Source of the DNA: Nocardia terpenica
GTDB lineage: Bacteria > Actinomycetota > Actinomycetes > Mycobacteriales > Mycobacteriaceae
Reading direction: 5' to 3'
Assembly: GCF_013186535.1 (NCBI RefSeq)
Contig: NZ_JABMCZ010000003.1
Span: forward strand, 1,798,001-1,862,000
Length of the DNA: 64,000 bases
Shown: positions 18,521 through 27,181 of the stretch, one piece after another
How positions within the stretch are numbered: the stretch's first letter is position 1
Layout of the letters: each line of letters begins with the position of its first letter
Notes under the pieces: model-generated
Told to the model about the DNA's origin: nothing
What the model saw: the letters and a program-made list of their open reading frames with translations, nothing else
Databases searched by the model: none
Position numbers and translations under genes: made by a program

Positions 18521-19047
18521 GCCGACCGTCCGGGCAGCGACGAGGGGTCGTCGAGTTCGAGCGGACACTCGCATATCGTATCAACGCGCGACCGGATGGC
18601 AGACTTCGCCACGCCGCCGAATCGCCCTTGAAGTCCCCCGGGGGTTCCGTCGGCGTGAAGTCTGTGCTATCTTCGCCCCGGTTCAGTTCCTATCGAAAGC
18701 GTTGACAATCTGGTCGTCTCGTGAATGTCCGAAACCGGCAGAATCGCAGTCAGCTCCCCAGCGGTGCTCCAGATTTGTTGTGAAAGTACAAATCGCCCGG
18801 CAAGATCGTGCGGCCAATTTTAGGTGGTTTACGACTGACAGTTGGTATGCCCGATCCGCACGGATTTGGGTACCGATCCGGGGTCATTCCGGCACCGTCA
18901 CACTCGGTGGAGCTTGGAAGTGCCGACGATCGCGCTGGTGAGTATTGCCATGTGGTTTCCTAGACGAGCGCACGAGGCCTATACATATACCATACCGAGA
19001 GGTCTATTAGAGAGGCCATTTTCGAATTCAACCCTGATGGAGGCGCG
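18521..19047. other. Leader region before the XRE regulator (527 bp, no gene)
   Basis: No coding frame is supported. The last 100 bp become AT-rich (tatacatatacc near 18980) and end with GGAGG just before ATG 19048, so this is probably the regulator's own promoter. Confidence 0.5.
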
Positions 19048-20283
19048 ATGCAAGCACACCGGGCAGAACAGCAAGGAAGTGGATTGTCGGTAGGTGCGAG
19101 AATAGAATTGCGGCGCCATCAATTCGGACTCTCTCGCCGCGTAGTGGCAAATCTCGTCGGCCGCAGTGAGGAATGGCTACGCTTGGTGGAGTCGGGCCGC
19201 CAGTCATTGGATAGTATAAGAATAATAGCCAGTTTGGCGGAGGTGCTGGGAATAGAGAACATTGCCGAATTGATAGAATGGTCGACCGGCCGTCACGCAA
19301 TTAATCGCGACAGCGGGCAGGATCATATATTGGAGCTCTTCAAACATGCGATCGTCGATCCGCTCGACATCAACGCCGCGGCATCTTCGCCGAACGTCTC
19401 GATCGAAGAGCTACGTCACGGGCTCGTCCGTTGCGAGGAGATCTGGCACAGCTCGGGGGAGCGCTATTCTCTGGTGGCGCAGCTGCTGCCATCGATCGTT
19501 CGCGACAGCGGCAGATTGTTCTGGACAACCATGGATCCTGCGGTCGGCGAGATAGCGATCCGCGCGAACCATATGACGCGGCGATTTCTCAACCGTATGA
19601 ACTGGCACAATCTGGCGGCCATGGTCGCCGACCGGAGTATGTGTATTTCTCGATGTCTCAAGACGTCATTATGGACGACGGCAAGTGCATGGCATGTCGG
19701 CAACGCAATGTTACGCCTGGCGTTGCCGATAGAGGCACACGATATCGCGACTGCCGCCATCAATACACTCGACGAAACGGTGGACGACACGCGGAAGCAA
19801 CTGATTCTACGTGGTGCGCTGCTCCTCCTGGCCGCCGAAGCCGCAGCAATGACTCATAATGTCCGGGAGGCCGATGAGCTGATCACGCTGGCCACACACC
19901 TGTCGAGAGAGCTCGACGATGAGCAGATGGTCGGCGATATCGCGTTCGGCCCGATGGCTGTTGGGCTCGCCAGGATAGAAATCGCACTCCTGCGAGCGGA
20001 ATTCAGCGAGATCCCTCGAATCGCGGCTCAAGTAGAGGTGCCCGAAGGGTATTCGGTGGGCGATCTCGCGCACTTCCACATCGCACTCGCGTATGCCTTC
20101 GCGCATCGTAACGAGGATGTGGCGGCGGCCTATTCGCTGTCACGGGCAGCGGACCTATGCCCAGAGGAAATCCGTTACGACAAGTACGCATGTGAGACGA
20201 TGGAGCAGTTGATCCATCGCGAGAACCGCCTGGTTCGGCGGGACATCACCAAACTCCTCGCCCGCATCACCGCATCCACGTAA
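19048..20283 (+). CDS. XRE-family transcriptional regulator with helical repeat sensor region
   Basis: 411 residues with GGAGG four bases before ATG 19048. Residues about 14-75 are an XRE helix-turn-helix: RIELRRHQFGLSRRVVANLV, GRSEEWLRLVESGRQSLDSI, IIASLAEVLGIENIAELIEW. The remainder (about 90-411) is all-helical with TPR-like character (AAEAAAMTHNVREADELITL, LAHFHIALAYAFAHRNEDVA). This layout is common in actinobacterial regulators of specialised metabolism. It lies between the MMPL operon and the convergent prenyl-synthase operon, overlapping the end of the latter by 17 bp. It is the best candidate regulator for the region; its operator is unknown, and CCTAGGTTTYGGCC is one possibility. 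Confidence 0.88.
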   Translation: MQAHRAEQQGSGLSVGARIELRRHQFGLSRRVVANLVGRSEEWLRLVESGRQSLDSIRIIASLAEVLGIENIAELIEWSTGRHAINRDSGQDHILELFKHAIVDPLDINAAASSPNVSIEELRHGLVRCEEIWHSSGERYSLVAQLLPSIVRDSGRLFWTTMDPAVGEIAIRANHMTRRFLNRMNWHNLAAMVADRSMCISRCLKTSLWTTASAWHVGNAMLRLALPIEAHDIATAAINTLDETVDDTRKQLILRGALLLLAAEAAAMTHNVREADELITLATHLSRELDDEQMVGDIAFGPMAVGLARIEIALLRAEFSEIPRIAAQVEVPEGYSVGDLAHFHIALAYAFAHRNEDVAAAYSLSRAADLCPEEIRYDKYACETMEQLIHRENRLVRRDITKLLARITAST

Positions 20284-21367
20284 TCCCGCGGGTGACGTTG
20301 TCGGCGACGGCACGCAGGGCGTCCTTGACAGCCATCGGGAACGTGGCCCGATCCAGGACGCCCTGCGCCCGTTCCCACCGAGTGCGGATCATCTGCTGGA
20401 CCTGTCCGCGCGCGACGATGTCGAATATCTCCCGACAGGTGGCGGCCCCGCTCGCATCCAATTCCGGATTGCCGACCAGCTCGTACAGCCGAGCCGATTG
20501 CGCCGGATCCGCATGGCGTACAGCGAACGCCAGCAAGGCGGTGTGCTTGCCCTCACGCAGATCGTCGAGGCTCGACGCGCCGGCACCGTACACGCCCTCC
20601 AGATCGTTCTGCAGCTGGAAGGCGACGCCGAGCGGACCCGCATACGCGCGGAGGTCCTGTTGTATCCGGATGCTGGCGTCGGCGAGCGCGGCGCCCATCC
20701 GCAACGGGCACTCGAAGGTGTAGCTGGAGGTCTTGTACCGTACGATCTCCAGTGCTTTCTCCACGTCACCGCCTGATAGGCCGCTTGTGGCGAGATCCAG
20801 ATATTGCCCGTAGATGACATCGGTCCGCATGGTGTCGAATATCGGTATCACCGTTGCCGTTTGGGCGGGTGTGAGCTGTGCGGTGTGCAGCATTTCGTCA
20901 CACCACAGCATGACGAGATCACCGAGCAGAATCGCGGCGCGCATGCCGAAGCGATCTGCATCGGGTCGTGTCCGGTACCGCTGAGACACGACCCGATGCA
21001 CCGTCGGCCTGTTTCGCCGAGTATCACTGTTGTCGATGATGTCATCGTGGACGAGGACGGCGGTATGGCACAGCTCCAACGCGGCGGCCACCTGGATCAC
21101 GGGTGTCGGCACGGCCGAATCTCCCCCCGCGGCAAGCCATCCCAGCGCCACCAGGGTCGGGCGTAGCCGTTTGCCGCCCGCGAAGACGAAGTCGTGCACG
21201 ATGTCGGTGATTTCACGCGGCAGCCCGCGTTTCTCGAGGGAATGCGCCTGCTGTCGCAGGAACCGGTCGAGTATCCCGTCGACCTGCTTCCGGATCCCGG
21301 CCAAATTGACGGGGGCCGAGGTGGTTTCGGATCCGGTCACGGAGCACCGGCCGGAGTCCGCGGTCAT
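20267..21367 (-). CDS. E-polyprenyl diphosphate synthase, second copy, with altered second Asp motif
   Basis: 366 residues, family of farnesyl/geranylgeranyl diphosphate synthases that condense IPP in trans. Visible: GGKRLRP at 64-70 (IPP binding), the first Asp-rich motif HDDIIDNSD with D108, D109 and D112, KTSSYTFECPLRMG, and the tail LDDLREGKHTALLAF. The second Asp-rich motif reads LQNDLEGVYGAG: Asn254 stands where the first Asp is normally found and Glu257 follows. The gene is last of a five-gene minus-strand operon; its ATG overlaps the ispG stop (ATGA). Activity with the altered motif is uncertain; it might be a regulatory partner of the canonical copy at 25326 or an enzyme with a different product. 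Confidence 0.92.
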   Translation of the reverse strand: MTADSGRCSVTGSETTSAPVNLAGIRKQVDGILDRFLRQQAHSLEKRGLPREITDIVHDFVFAGGKRLRPTLVALGWLAAGGDSAVPTPVIQVAAALELCHTAVLVHDDIIDNSDTRRNRPTVHRVVSQRYRTRPDADRFGMRAAILLGDLVMLWCDEMLHTAQLTPAQTATVIPIFDTMRTDVIYGQYLDLATSGLSGGDVEKALEIVRYKTSSYTFECPLRMGAALADASIRIQQDLRAYAGPLGVAFQLQNDLEGVYGAGASSLDDLREGKHTALLAFAVRHADPAQSARLYELVGNPELDASGAATCREIFDIVARGQVQQMIRTRWERAQGVLDRATFPMAVKDALRAVADNVTRGITWMR

Positions 21368-22527
21368 CGCTCCACTCCCGGTGTGGAATCGGATGGGGTA
21401 TGCGTGTCTGCGGCGAGTTTCGCCGCCTCCTCGACCAGGGTTTCGACGATGCGATGTTCCGGGACCGTGGCGACGACCTCACCGCGGACGAAGATCTGTC
21501 CCTTGCCGTTGCCGCTGGATACGCCGATATCGGCCGCGCGTGCCTCGCCGGGTCCGTTAACGATGCAGCCCATGACCGCAACGCGGAGGGGGAACGGGAA
21601 GTCCGCGAACGCCGCCTCTACCTTGGCAGTGAGGTTGTAGAGATCGACTTGCAGCCGCCCACAGCCCGGGCAGGAGACGATCTCGAGCTTGCGCTGTCGT
21701 AATCCCAGCGATTCGAGTATGCCGATGCCGACCTTGACCTCCTCCACCGGCGGTGCGGACAGGGAGACCCGGATGGTGTCGCCGATCCCTCCGTGCAGCA
21801 GGATCGCGAAGGCCACCGCCGATTTGATCGTGCCCTGCATGAGCGGGCCGGCTTCGGTGACACCGAGATGCAGCGGATATTCGCACCGTGCCGCCAGCTC
21901 ACGGTAGGCAGCGACCATGGTCATCGGGTCATGATGCTTGACGCTGATCTTGATGTCGGTGAACCCATGTTCTTCGAACAGCGAGCACTCCCACAGGGCG
22001 GACTCCACCAGTGCCTGAGGCGTCGCGCCGCCATGTCTGGCCAGTAGGCGTCTGTCCAGCGAACCCGCGTTCACTCCGATCCGGATCGGCACCTTCGCGG
22101 CCGCCGCACGACGGGCGATGTCGGCGACCCTATCGTCGAACTGCTTGATATTCCCCGGATTCACCCGGACCGCGGCACATCCGGCATCGATCGCCTCGAA
22201 AACGTAGTGCGGCTGGAAGTGGATGTCGGCGACCACCGGAATGGGAGATCTGGCCACGATCCGCGGCAGCGCCGCCGCGTCATCCCTGGACGGGACCGCG
22301 ACACGGACGATCTCGCAACCCGCAGCCGTGAGTTCGGCGATCTGCTGCAGCGTCGAGTCGACGTCAGCGGTAGTGGTCGTGCACATCGACTGGACCGAGA
22401 TCGGCGCACCAGCACCGACCGGCACCGAACCGACCCACAGTCGCTTCGAGCGACGGATACCGCTCGCACCTGTCGCGTCCGCTGGTGTTCCGGTGCCGGG
22501 CGGAATGCCGAGATCTGCGACGCTCAT
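21364..22527 (-). CDS. ispG: 4-hydroxy-3-methylbut-2-enyl diphosphate synthase (IspG/GcpE)
   Basis: 387 residues. IspG turns MEcPP into HMBPP, the sixth step of the MEP pathway, using a [4Fe-4S] cluster and two electrons. Visible: VGSVPVGAGAPISVQSMCTT, DIHFQPHYVFEAIDAGCAAV, RVNPGNIKQF, ISVKHHDP, and the cluster ligands in SCPGCGRLQVDLYNL and MGCIVNGPGEARAADIGV. Length matches actinobacterial IspG. The ATG at 22527 overlaps the Dxs stop; the upstream part of the long open frame belongs to Dxs. A cluster copy beside dxs and ispH, without ispC-F, suggests a booster set in addition to core MEP genes elsewhere in the genome (inference). Confidence 0.95.
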   Translation of the reverse strand: MSVADLGIPPGTGTPADATGASGIRRSKRLWVGSVPVGAGAPISVQSMCTTTTADVDSTLQQIAELTAAGCEIVRVAVPSRDDAAALPRIVARSPIPVVADIHFQPHYVFEAIDAGCAAVRVNPGNIKQFDDRVADIARRAAAAKVPIRIGVNAGSLDRRLLARHGGATPQALVESALWECSLFEEHGFTDIKISVKHHDPMTMVAAYRELAARCEYPLHLGVTEAGPLMQGTIKSAVAFAILLHGGIGDTIRVSLSAPPVEEVKVGIGILESLGLRQRKLEIVSCPGCGRLQVDLYNLTAKVEAAFADFPFPLRVAVMGCIVNGPGEARAADIGVSSGNGKGQIFVRGEVVATVPEHRIVETLVEEAAKLAADTHTPSDSTPGVER

Positions 22528-24362
22528 GATCGCCCGCCTTTCGGGTCGCCGCGGTCCGCTAGGGCTTGCAGCCCCGTCGAGGCGATGGATCCCGCGGATA
22601 TTCCGGACGCTGCCAGCAGATCCGTGCGCGCCCCTTGCCGGAGGAATTCCGCCGCTATTCCGATCGGCCTGATCGGGATCGGCTCCGGCATCGCTGCGGC
22701 GCAGCGAATCAGGCTGGTGCCCAAGCCCCGCGTGACACAGGCATCTTCGACGGTGACGACCGTGCGATGTCGCGCGGCCAGATGCAGCAGCGGCGAACCT
22801 ACCGGATCGACCCACCGCGGATCGACGACCGTGACGCCGTACCCGGCGGCTTCCACGATCGCGGCCGCATCGAGACACTGTTCGGCGGTGACGCCAGCAC
22901 ACACGATGAGCAGATCCAGTGACCGACCGACGCTGCGATGCAGAATATCCATGTCGTCGATCCGCGATAGAGCCGGAATATCATGGCCCACAGTCGATTT
23001 GGGGAATCGCAGTGCGCTCGGGCCCGTGTGGTCGACGGCTTCGGCCAGTAACTCGCGCAGCCGCGCCGGATCCCGTGGGGCGGCAACTCGCATTCCGGGT
23101 ACCATACCGAGCAGGCCAGTATCCCACATGCCGTGATGCGACGGGCCGTCTGGACCGGTGATTCCGGCCCGATCCAGCACAAAGGTGACCGGTAGGTGAT
23201 GTAGTCCGACATCGAACAACACTTGATCGAATGCCCTGCCGAGGAAAGCCGAATACATCGCCACGATTGGATGGAGCCCACCCATCGCCAATCCCGCCGC
23301 CGCGCATACCGCATGCTGTTCGGCGATTCCGGTATCGAACATTCGGCCGGGGTATGTCTGCGAGAATCTTAGAAGACCTACCGGTTGGGTCATGGCGGCG
23401 GTCACGCACACCAGATCGGTGCGGCGCGCGGCCAGGCGGATAATTTCGTCTCCGAACGCCGATGTCCAAGACTGGCCGGTCGGAGAGAGCGGCTTCCCGG
23501 TTCGCGGGTCTAGCACGCCGATGCCGTGCATGTGATCGGCTTGATCGAGTTCCGCGAGCGGGTAACCGAATCCCTTCTCGGTCACCACGTGGACCACCAC
23601 GGTCTTGCCGAATTCGCCCGCGCTGCGCAATGTCCGTTCGAGCTGGTCGATGTCGTGCCCGTCGATCGGCCCCAGGTAGGTGAGGCCCAGTTGCTCGAAG
23701 ATCGACCGCACCTGGCCCTCGCCGAGTCTCAGGTCCTTCAGATGCTTCGCGATACCGCCGACTGTGCGGTCATAGGATCGCCCGTTGTCGTTGAGCACCA
23801 ACACGATGCGGCGATCCGGGCGTGCCGCGAGGTTGTTCAGCCCTTCCCAGGCCAAGCCACCGGTCAAGGCGCCGTCACCGATCACGGTGACAACGGTGCG
23901 GTCGGTCCGCCCGGCGATAGTGAACGCATCCGCGAGACCGTCGGCGTAGGACAGCGCGGTGGACGCATGCGAGTTCTCCACCCAGTCGTGCGGTGATTCG
24001 GCCCGACAGGCGTATCCCGACAGCCCGCCCTCCTGTCGGAGACCCTCGAAACCGGCGGCGCGGCCGGTCAGGATCTTGTGGACGTATATCTGGTGTCCGA
24101 TATCGAAAACGATGGCATCGCGCGGAGAATCGAACACCCGGTGCAGCGCGACGGTCAGCTCGACAACGCCGAGGTTCACCCCGAGGTGACCACCCGTCGC
24201 ACAGACCTTCGTCACCAGAAATTCTCTGATCTGTGTACACAACTCAGGTAGTCGGTCGCGGGGTATGCGCCGTAGCTGTGCGGGTGAACAGGCTTCGGCG
24301 AGCATCGGCCAGCCGCCGAGGTCTGCGGTCGGGTCGATATATTCTGGGGCAGCGGTAGTCAT
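22524..24362 (-). CDS. dxs: 1-deoxy-D-xylulose-5-phosphate synthase (Dxs)
   Basis: 612 residues. Dxs condenses pyruvate with glyceraldehyde 3-phosphate using thiamine diphosphate and is the usual flux-setting step of the MEP pathway. Visible: CATGGHLGVNLGVVELTVAL, IVFDIGHQIYVHKILTGR, the TPP motif VIGDGALTGGLAWEGLNNL, GPIDGHDIDQLERTL, MFDTGIAEQHAVCAAAGLAM and DRAGITGPDGPSHHGMWD. Start ATG 24362 has AGGAG nine bases upstream. The gene lies 11 bp after ispH and overlaps ispG by four bases. At 612 residues it is slightly shorter than housekeeping Dxs (about 640). Confidence 0.95.
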   Translation of the reverse strand: MTTAAPEYIDPTADLGGWPMLAEACSPAQLRRIPRDRLPELCTQIREFLVTKVCATGGHLGVNLGVVELTVALHRVFDSPRDAIVFDIGHQIYVHKILTGRAAGFEGLRQEGGLSGYACRAESPHDWVENSHASTALSYADGLADAFTIAGRTDRTVVTVIGDGALTGGLAWEGLNNLAARPDRRIVLVLNDNGRSYDRTVGGIAKHLKDLRLGEGQVRSIFEQLGLTYLGPIDGHDIDQLERTLRSAGEFGKTVVVHVVTEKGFGYPLAELDQADHMHGIGVLDPRTGKPLSPTGQSWTSAFGDEIIRLAARRTDLVCVTAAMTQPVGLLRFSQTYPGRMFDTGIAEQHAVCAAAGLAMGGLHPIVAMYSAFLGRAFDQVLFDVGLHHLPVTFVLDRAGITGPDGPSHHGMWDTGLLGMVPGMRVAAPRDPARLRELLAEAVDHTGPSALRFPKSTVGHDIPALSRIDDMDILHRSVGRSLDLLIVCAGVTAEQCLDAAAIVEAAGYGVTVVDPRWVDPVGSPLLHLAARHRTVVTVEDACVTRGLGTSLIRCAAAMPEPIPIRPIGIAAEFLRQGARTDLLAASGISAGSIASTGLQALADRGDPKGGRS

Positions 24363-24373
24363 CGAACTTCTCC

Positions 24374-25324
24374 TCACTTCAACTGCGTTCGCGTGCTGGA
24401 GGCCTGCTGTGGGAGGCTGAACTGCATCGTCTCGGTGGTGACGGCCAGTTCGCGCACCGCCGTGGCGCCGAGCCGGACCAGGTGCGCGACGACCTCGTCG
24501 ACCAGCCACTGCGGCGCCGACGCTCCCGCCGAGATCCCGACCGCCCGCGCCTCGGCCAGCCATTCGGGTTCGATGGCGGCCGCGTCGTCGATCAGGTAGG
24601 CGGGTGTGCCTTGCCTGCGTACCCGCTCGACCATCCGCACCGAATTCGACGAGTTCGCCGAGCCGATCACCAGCACGACATCCGTCTGTTCGGCGACCTG
24701 CTGCACCGCGGCCTGCCGGTTGGTCGTCGCGTAACAGATATCACCCCCCGCCGGGCCGACCGCACGCGGGAAACGTGCCAGCAGCGCGGCTATCACCTCG
24801 GCGGTGTCGTCGACGGCAAGGGTGGTCTGGGTCAGGTAGACCACCCGATCGGGGTCGGGCACAGTCAGCGCCGCGACGTCCTCGACGGTTTCGACAAGGA
24901 CGGTCTGTTCGGGTGCCTCGCCCATCGTGCCATCGACTTCCTCGTGCCCGGCATGACCGATCAGCACGATGGTGTTGCCCTGGGTGGCATAGCGTTTGGC
25001 TTCGGAGTGCACCTTGGTGACCAGCGGACAGGTGGCGTCGATCACCCGCAGCCGCCGTCGTGCGGCCTCGGCGTGCACCCGGGGCGACACCCCATGCGCG
25101 GAGAACACCACCAGCGAGTCATCGGGAACCTCGTCGAGTTCGTCGACAAAGACGACGCCCTTGCTCTCGAGACCGGCGACGACGTGCACGTTGTGCACGA
25201 TCTGTTTGCGGACGTAAACGGGCGCACCGTGTTGGGCGAGCACCGCCTCTACCGTCTCGACGGCACGGTCCACACCTGCACACAACGACCGCGGTGACGC
25301 CAGCACCAACTCCCGGGCGGCCAT
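24374..25324 (-). CDS. ispH: 4-hydroxy-3-methylbut-2-enyl diphosphate reductase (IspH/LytB)
   Basis: 316 residues. IspH reduces HMBPP to IPP and DMAPP with a [4Fe-4S] cluster held by three Cys, all present: SLCAGVDRAVETVEAVL near the start, DATCPLVTKVHSEAKRY, and GGDICYATTNRQAAVQ. Other family marks are VHNVHVVAGLESKGVVFVDE, FSAHGVSP, LIGHAGHEEVDGTMGE and VIGSANSSNSVRM. Start ATG 25324 follows the stop of the upstream prenyl synthase with a one-base gap, so the two are coupled; the open frame extends further only through that gene. Electrons would come from ferredoxin or flavodoxin. Confidence 0.95.
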   Translation of the reverse strand: MAARELVLASPRSLCAGVDRAVETVEAVLAQHGAPVYVRKQIVHNVHVVAGLESKGVVFVDELDEVPDDSLVVFSAHGVSPRVHAEAARRRLRVIDATCPLVTKVHSEAKRYATQGNTIVLIGHAGHEEVDGTMGEAPEQTVLVETVEDVAALTVPDPDRVVYLTQTTLAVDDTAEVIAALLARFPRAVGPAGGDICYATTNRQAAVQQVAEQTDVVLVIGSANSSNSVRMVERVRRQGTPAYLIDDAAAIEPEWLAEARAVGISAGASAPQWLVDEVVAHLVRLGATAVRELAVTTETMQFSLPQQASSTRTQLK

Positions 25325-25325
25325 C

Positions 25326-26363
25326 TCAATGATCCCGGCCCATGATGAAGTCTGCGAGAATAAGCAGGTCCGCGGCAGCTTCCTCGGTGGGATCAGCCGA
25401 CGCCAGGAATGTGCCTGCCGCGCCACGGGTTTCCCGTGCCATGTCCTCCGCCCAACGCCGTCCGCCCGCGTTCTCGATCAGCCGCGCGACGTGTGCCAAT
25501 TCGGCTCGCTTCAGCTGCCGACTGCTCGCATAAATCTGCCGCAACTCCATCCCGGCCGCAGTATCTGAATTCAAAGCGGCTACCACCGGCAGAGATTTCT
25601 TTCGCCGGATCAGGTCCGCATAGACAGGTTTCCCGGTGACTTCTGGATCGCCGAATATGCCCAGCAAGTCATCGACCAGCTGACAGGACCGCCCGACCTC
25701 CCAGCCGAACTTTCGCATGAATGCCCGGCGCTGGGCATCCACCCCCGCGGCCCAGGCGCCCAGCTCACAGGCGGCGCCGAGCAACGCGGCGGTTTTCCCT
25801 TCTGACATTCGGAAACATTCGTCGAGCGACACCATGTGCCGTTGCTCGAACGACAGATCCGCCATCTGCCCTTCGCACAGCTCACGCAGGGTTGCGCCGA
25901 GGATTTCCATCACCACATGGTCGTACGGGGAGAGCACCTCGGTCGCCGCGAACAAGAACAGGTCACCCGCCAGAATGGCCGGTCCGACGCCGAATTGCGC
26001 CCACGCCGACGTCCGATGACGTCGTATCCGATCATTGTCCATGATATCGTCGTGCAGCTGGGTGAAATTGTGCACTAATTCCACCGCTACCGCGGCCGCG
26101 ATCGCTCTGTCACGCACTAGGTCGATCGATCCGTCCGACATGGCCGCAGACGACAGGATCGCCAGCGCAGGACGAAGATATTTGCCCGACTCTGCTGTCG
26201 GGGTTCCTGAGGCGTCCCACCACCCGATATTATATCCACCGATCCGGCATAACGACTCGGGCAAACTCTTCACAACCGTGCGGTATTCCGTATCTATGAG
26301 AACGCGGACGCTTTTCAAGATCTCCGGCGCGCGTCTCCGCCCCACGGCATCGATAGCAGTCAT
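25326..26363 (-). CDS. E-polyprenyl (probably geranylgeranyl) diphosphate synthase, first gene of MEP operon
   Basis: 345 residues from ATG 26363, with AGGA about ten bases upstream. The canonical catalytic set is present: GKYLRPALAIL, first Asp-rich motif LHDDIMDND (D105, D106, D109), KTAALLGAACELGAW, and second Asp-rich motif QLVDDLLGIFGDPEVTGKPV followed by DLIRRKKSLPVVAAL. It resembles the short-chain IdsA/CrtE group of actinobacteria, making GGPP most likely, but chain length cannot be fixed by eye. It opens the operon that continues with ispH, dxs, ispG and the second prenyl synthase. A CCTAGGTTTTGGCC motif lies 210 bp before the start. Confidence 0.93.
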   Translation of the reverse strand: MTAIDAVGRRRAPEILKSVRVLIDTEYRTVVKSLPESLCRIGGYNIGWWDASGTPTAESGKYLRPALAILSSAAMSDGSIDLVRDRAIAAAVAVELVHNFTQLHDDIMDNDRIRRHRTSAWAQFGVGPAILAGDLFLFAATEVLSPYDHVVMEILGATLRELCEGQMADLSFEQRHMVSLDECFRMSEGKTAALLGAACELGAWAAGVDAQRRAFMRKFGWEVGRSCQLVDDLLGIFGDPEVTGKPVYADLIRRKKSLPVVAALNSDTAAGMELRQIYASSRQLKRAELAHVARLIENAGGRRWAEDMARETRGAAGTFLASADPTEEAAADLLILADFIMGRDH

Positions 26364-26572
26364 CACAAAATCATCCTTCCTCGGCGTCCACGTTCCGGAT
26401 CTCGATCTCACCCTTGCGAATCCCAGGCAGGCACCGCCACTCTCGATACATTCCCCGGACCGGGTGTTCACGGGTGAGGTCACCGTAAGGGGATATAAAA
26501 TCGAAATACGCAACTGTCCGGTCCACCGATACGAATCGGATCGGCGCACACCAAGAAGCCGATCGAGCTTCG

Positions 26573-26586
26573 GGCCAAAACCTAGG
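26573..26586 (-). promoter_or_regulatory. Putative shared operator, CCTAGGTTTTGGCC (copy 2)
   Basis: On the minus strand, 210 bp before the prenyl synthase start at 26363. It differs by one base from the copy at 6844-6857 and has the same orientation to its downstream gene. See the matching entry and finding. Confidence 0.4.
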
Positions 26587-26639
26587 ATGCTCACCATCCC
26601 AGAAATATTTGTCCGGCGCTCCGCGCGGGCGAACGCCGT

Positions 26640-27178
26640 CGAACGATCAGATGTTATCGATCGGTCAGTTGTCGACTGAGATATTTTTGACGCCGGTCAA
26701 GGCGCGGAGACTTGGAAACATCGAAATATTCGGTTGGACACCGCCGGTCGGCGTTGGAGCGGGTCACCAAATCGATGGGGGTACACTGTGGTCGATGGCG
26801 CTCGATGCGACCGTCGTGTGCGATCCCACGACGACCCGACAGGTCCTGTGTGACGATCGAGTCTTCGATAAGGGGGGAGTTTTTCGATCGGATAGGACAA
26901 GTACTGGGGGACGGATTGGGGACCTGTCCCTAAAGTCGGCATCGTCGACAGCGACGGCTTGCCCAGCCGGCTTTCCATACCAAACGTGTATCTGTCTACG
27001 TGGAACAGATGACGGATGAAATCAACTCGGTGCTGAGTGGCTGGCGCGACCGGGAGGTGCTCGATATGCTGAGTGAGACCAGGGCGATAGCCCCGAAGGT
27101 ACTGGTCATCCCGATATTTGCCGATGTTGTACCAGTTGCTGTGCGCCAGCAGACCATATCGGATCTAGCCCCGATACC
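26640..27178 (+). pseudogene. Cytochrome P450 N-terminal remnant
   Basis: Three plus-strand frames join into the front third of a bacterial P450: ALDATVVCDPTTTRQVLCDD then RVFDKGG, shifting to EFFDRIGQVLGDGLGTCP, then after another shift VEQMTDEINSVLSGWRDREV, LDMLSETRAI and FADVVPVAVRQQTISDLAP. These match the B-C-D helix region of P450s. The I helix, ExxR and heme Cys are absent because an IS3-type remnant begins at 27182. P450s commonly oxidise terpenes in such clusters, so this is probably a lost tailoring step of the neighbouring isoprenoid region. Confidence 0.75.
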
Positions 27179-27181
27179 CGG

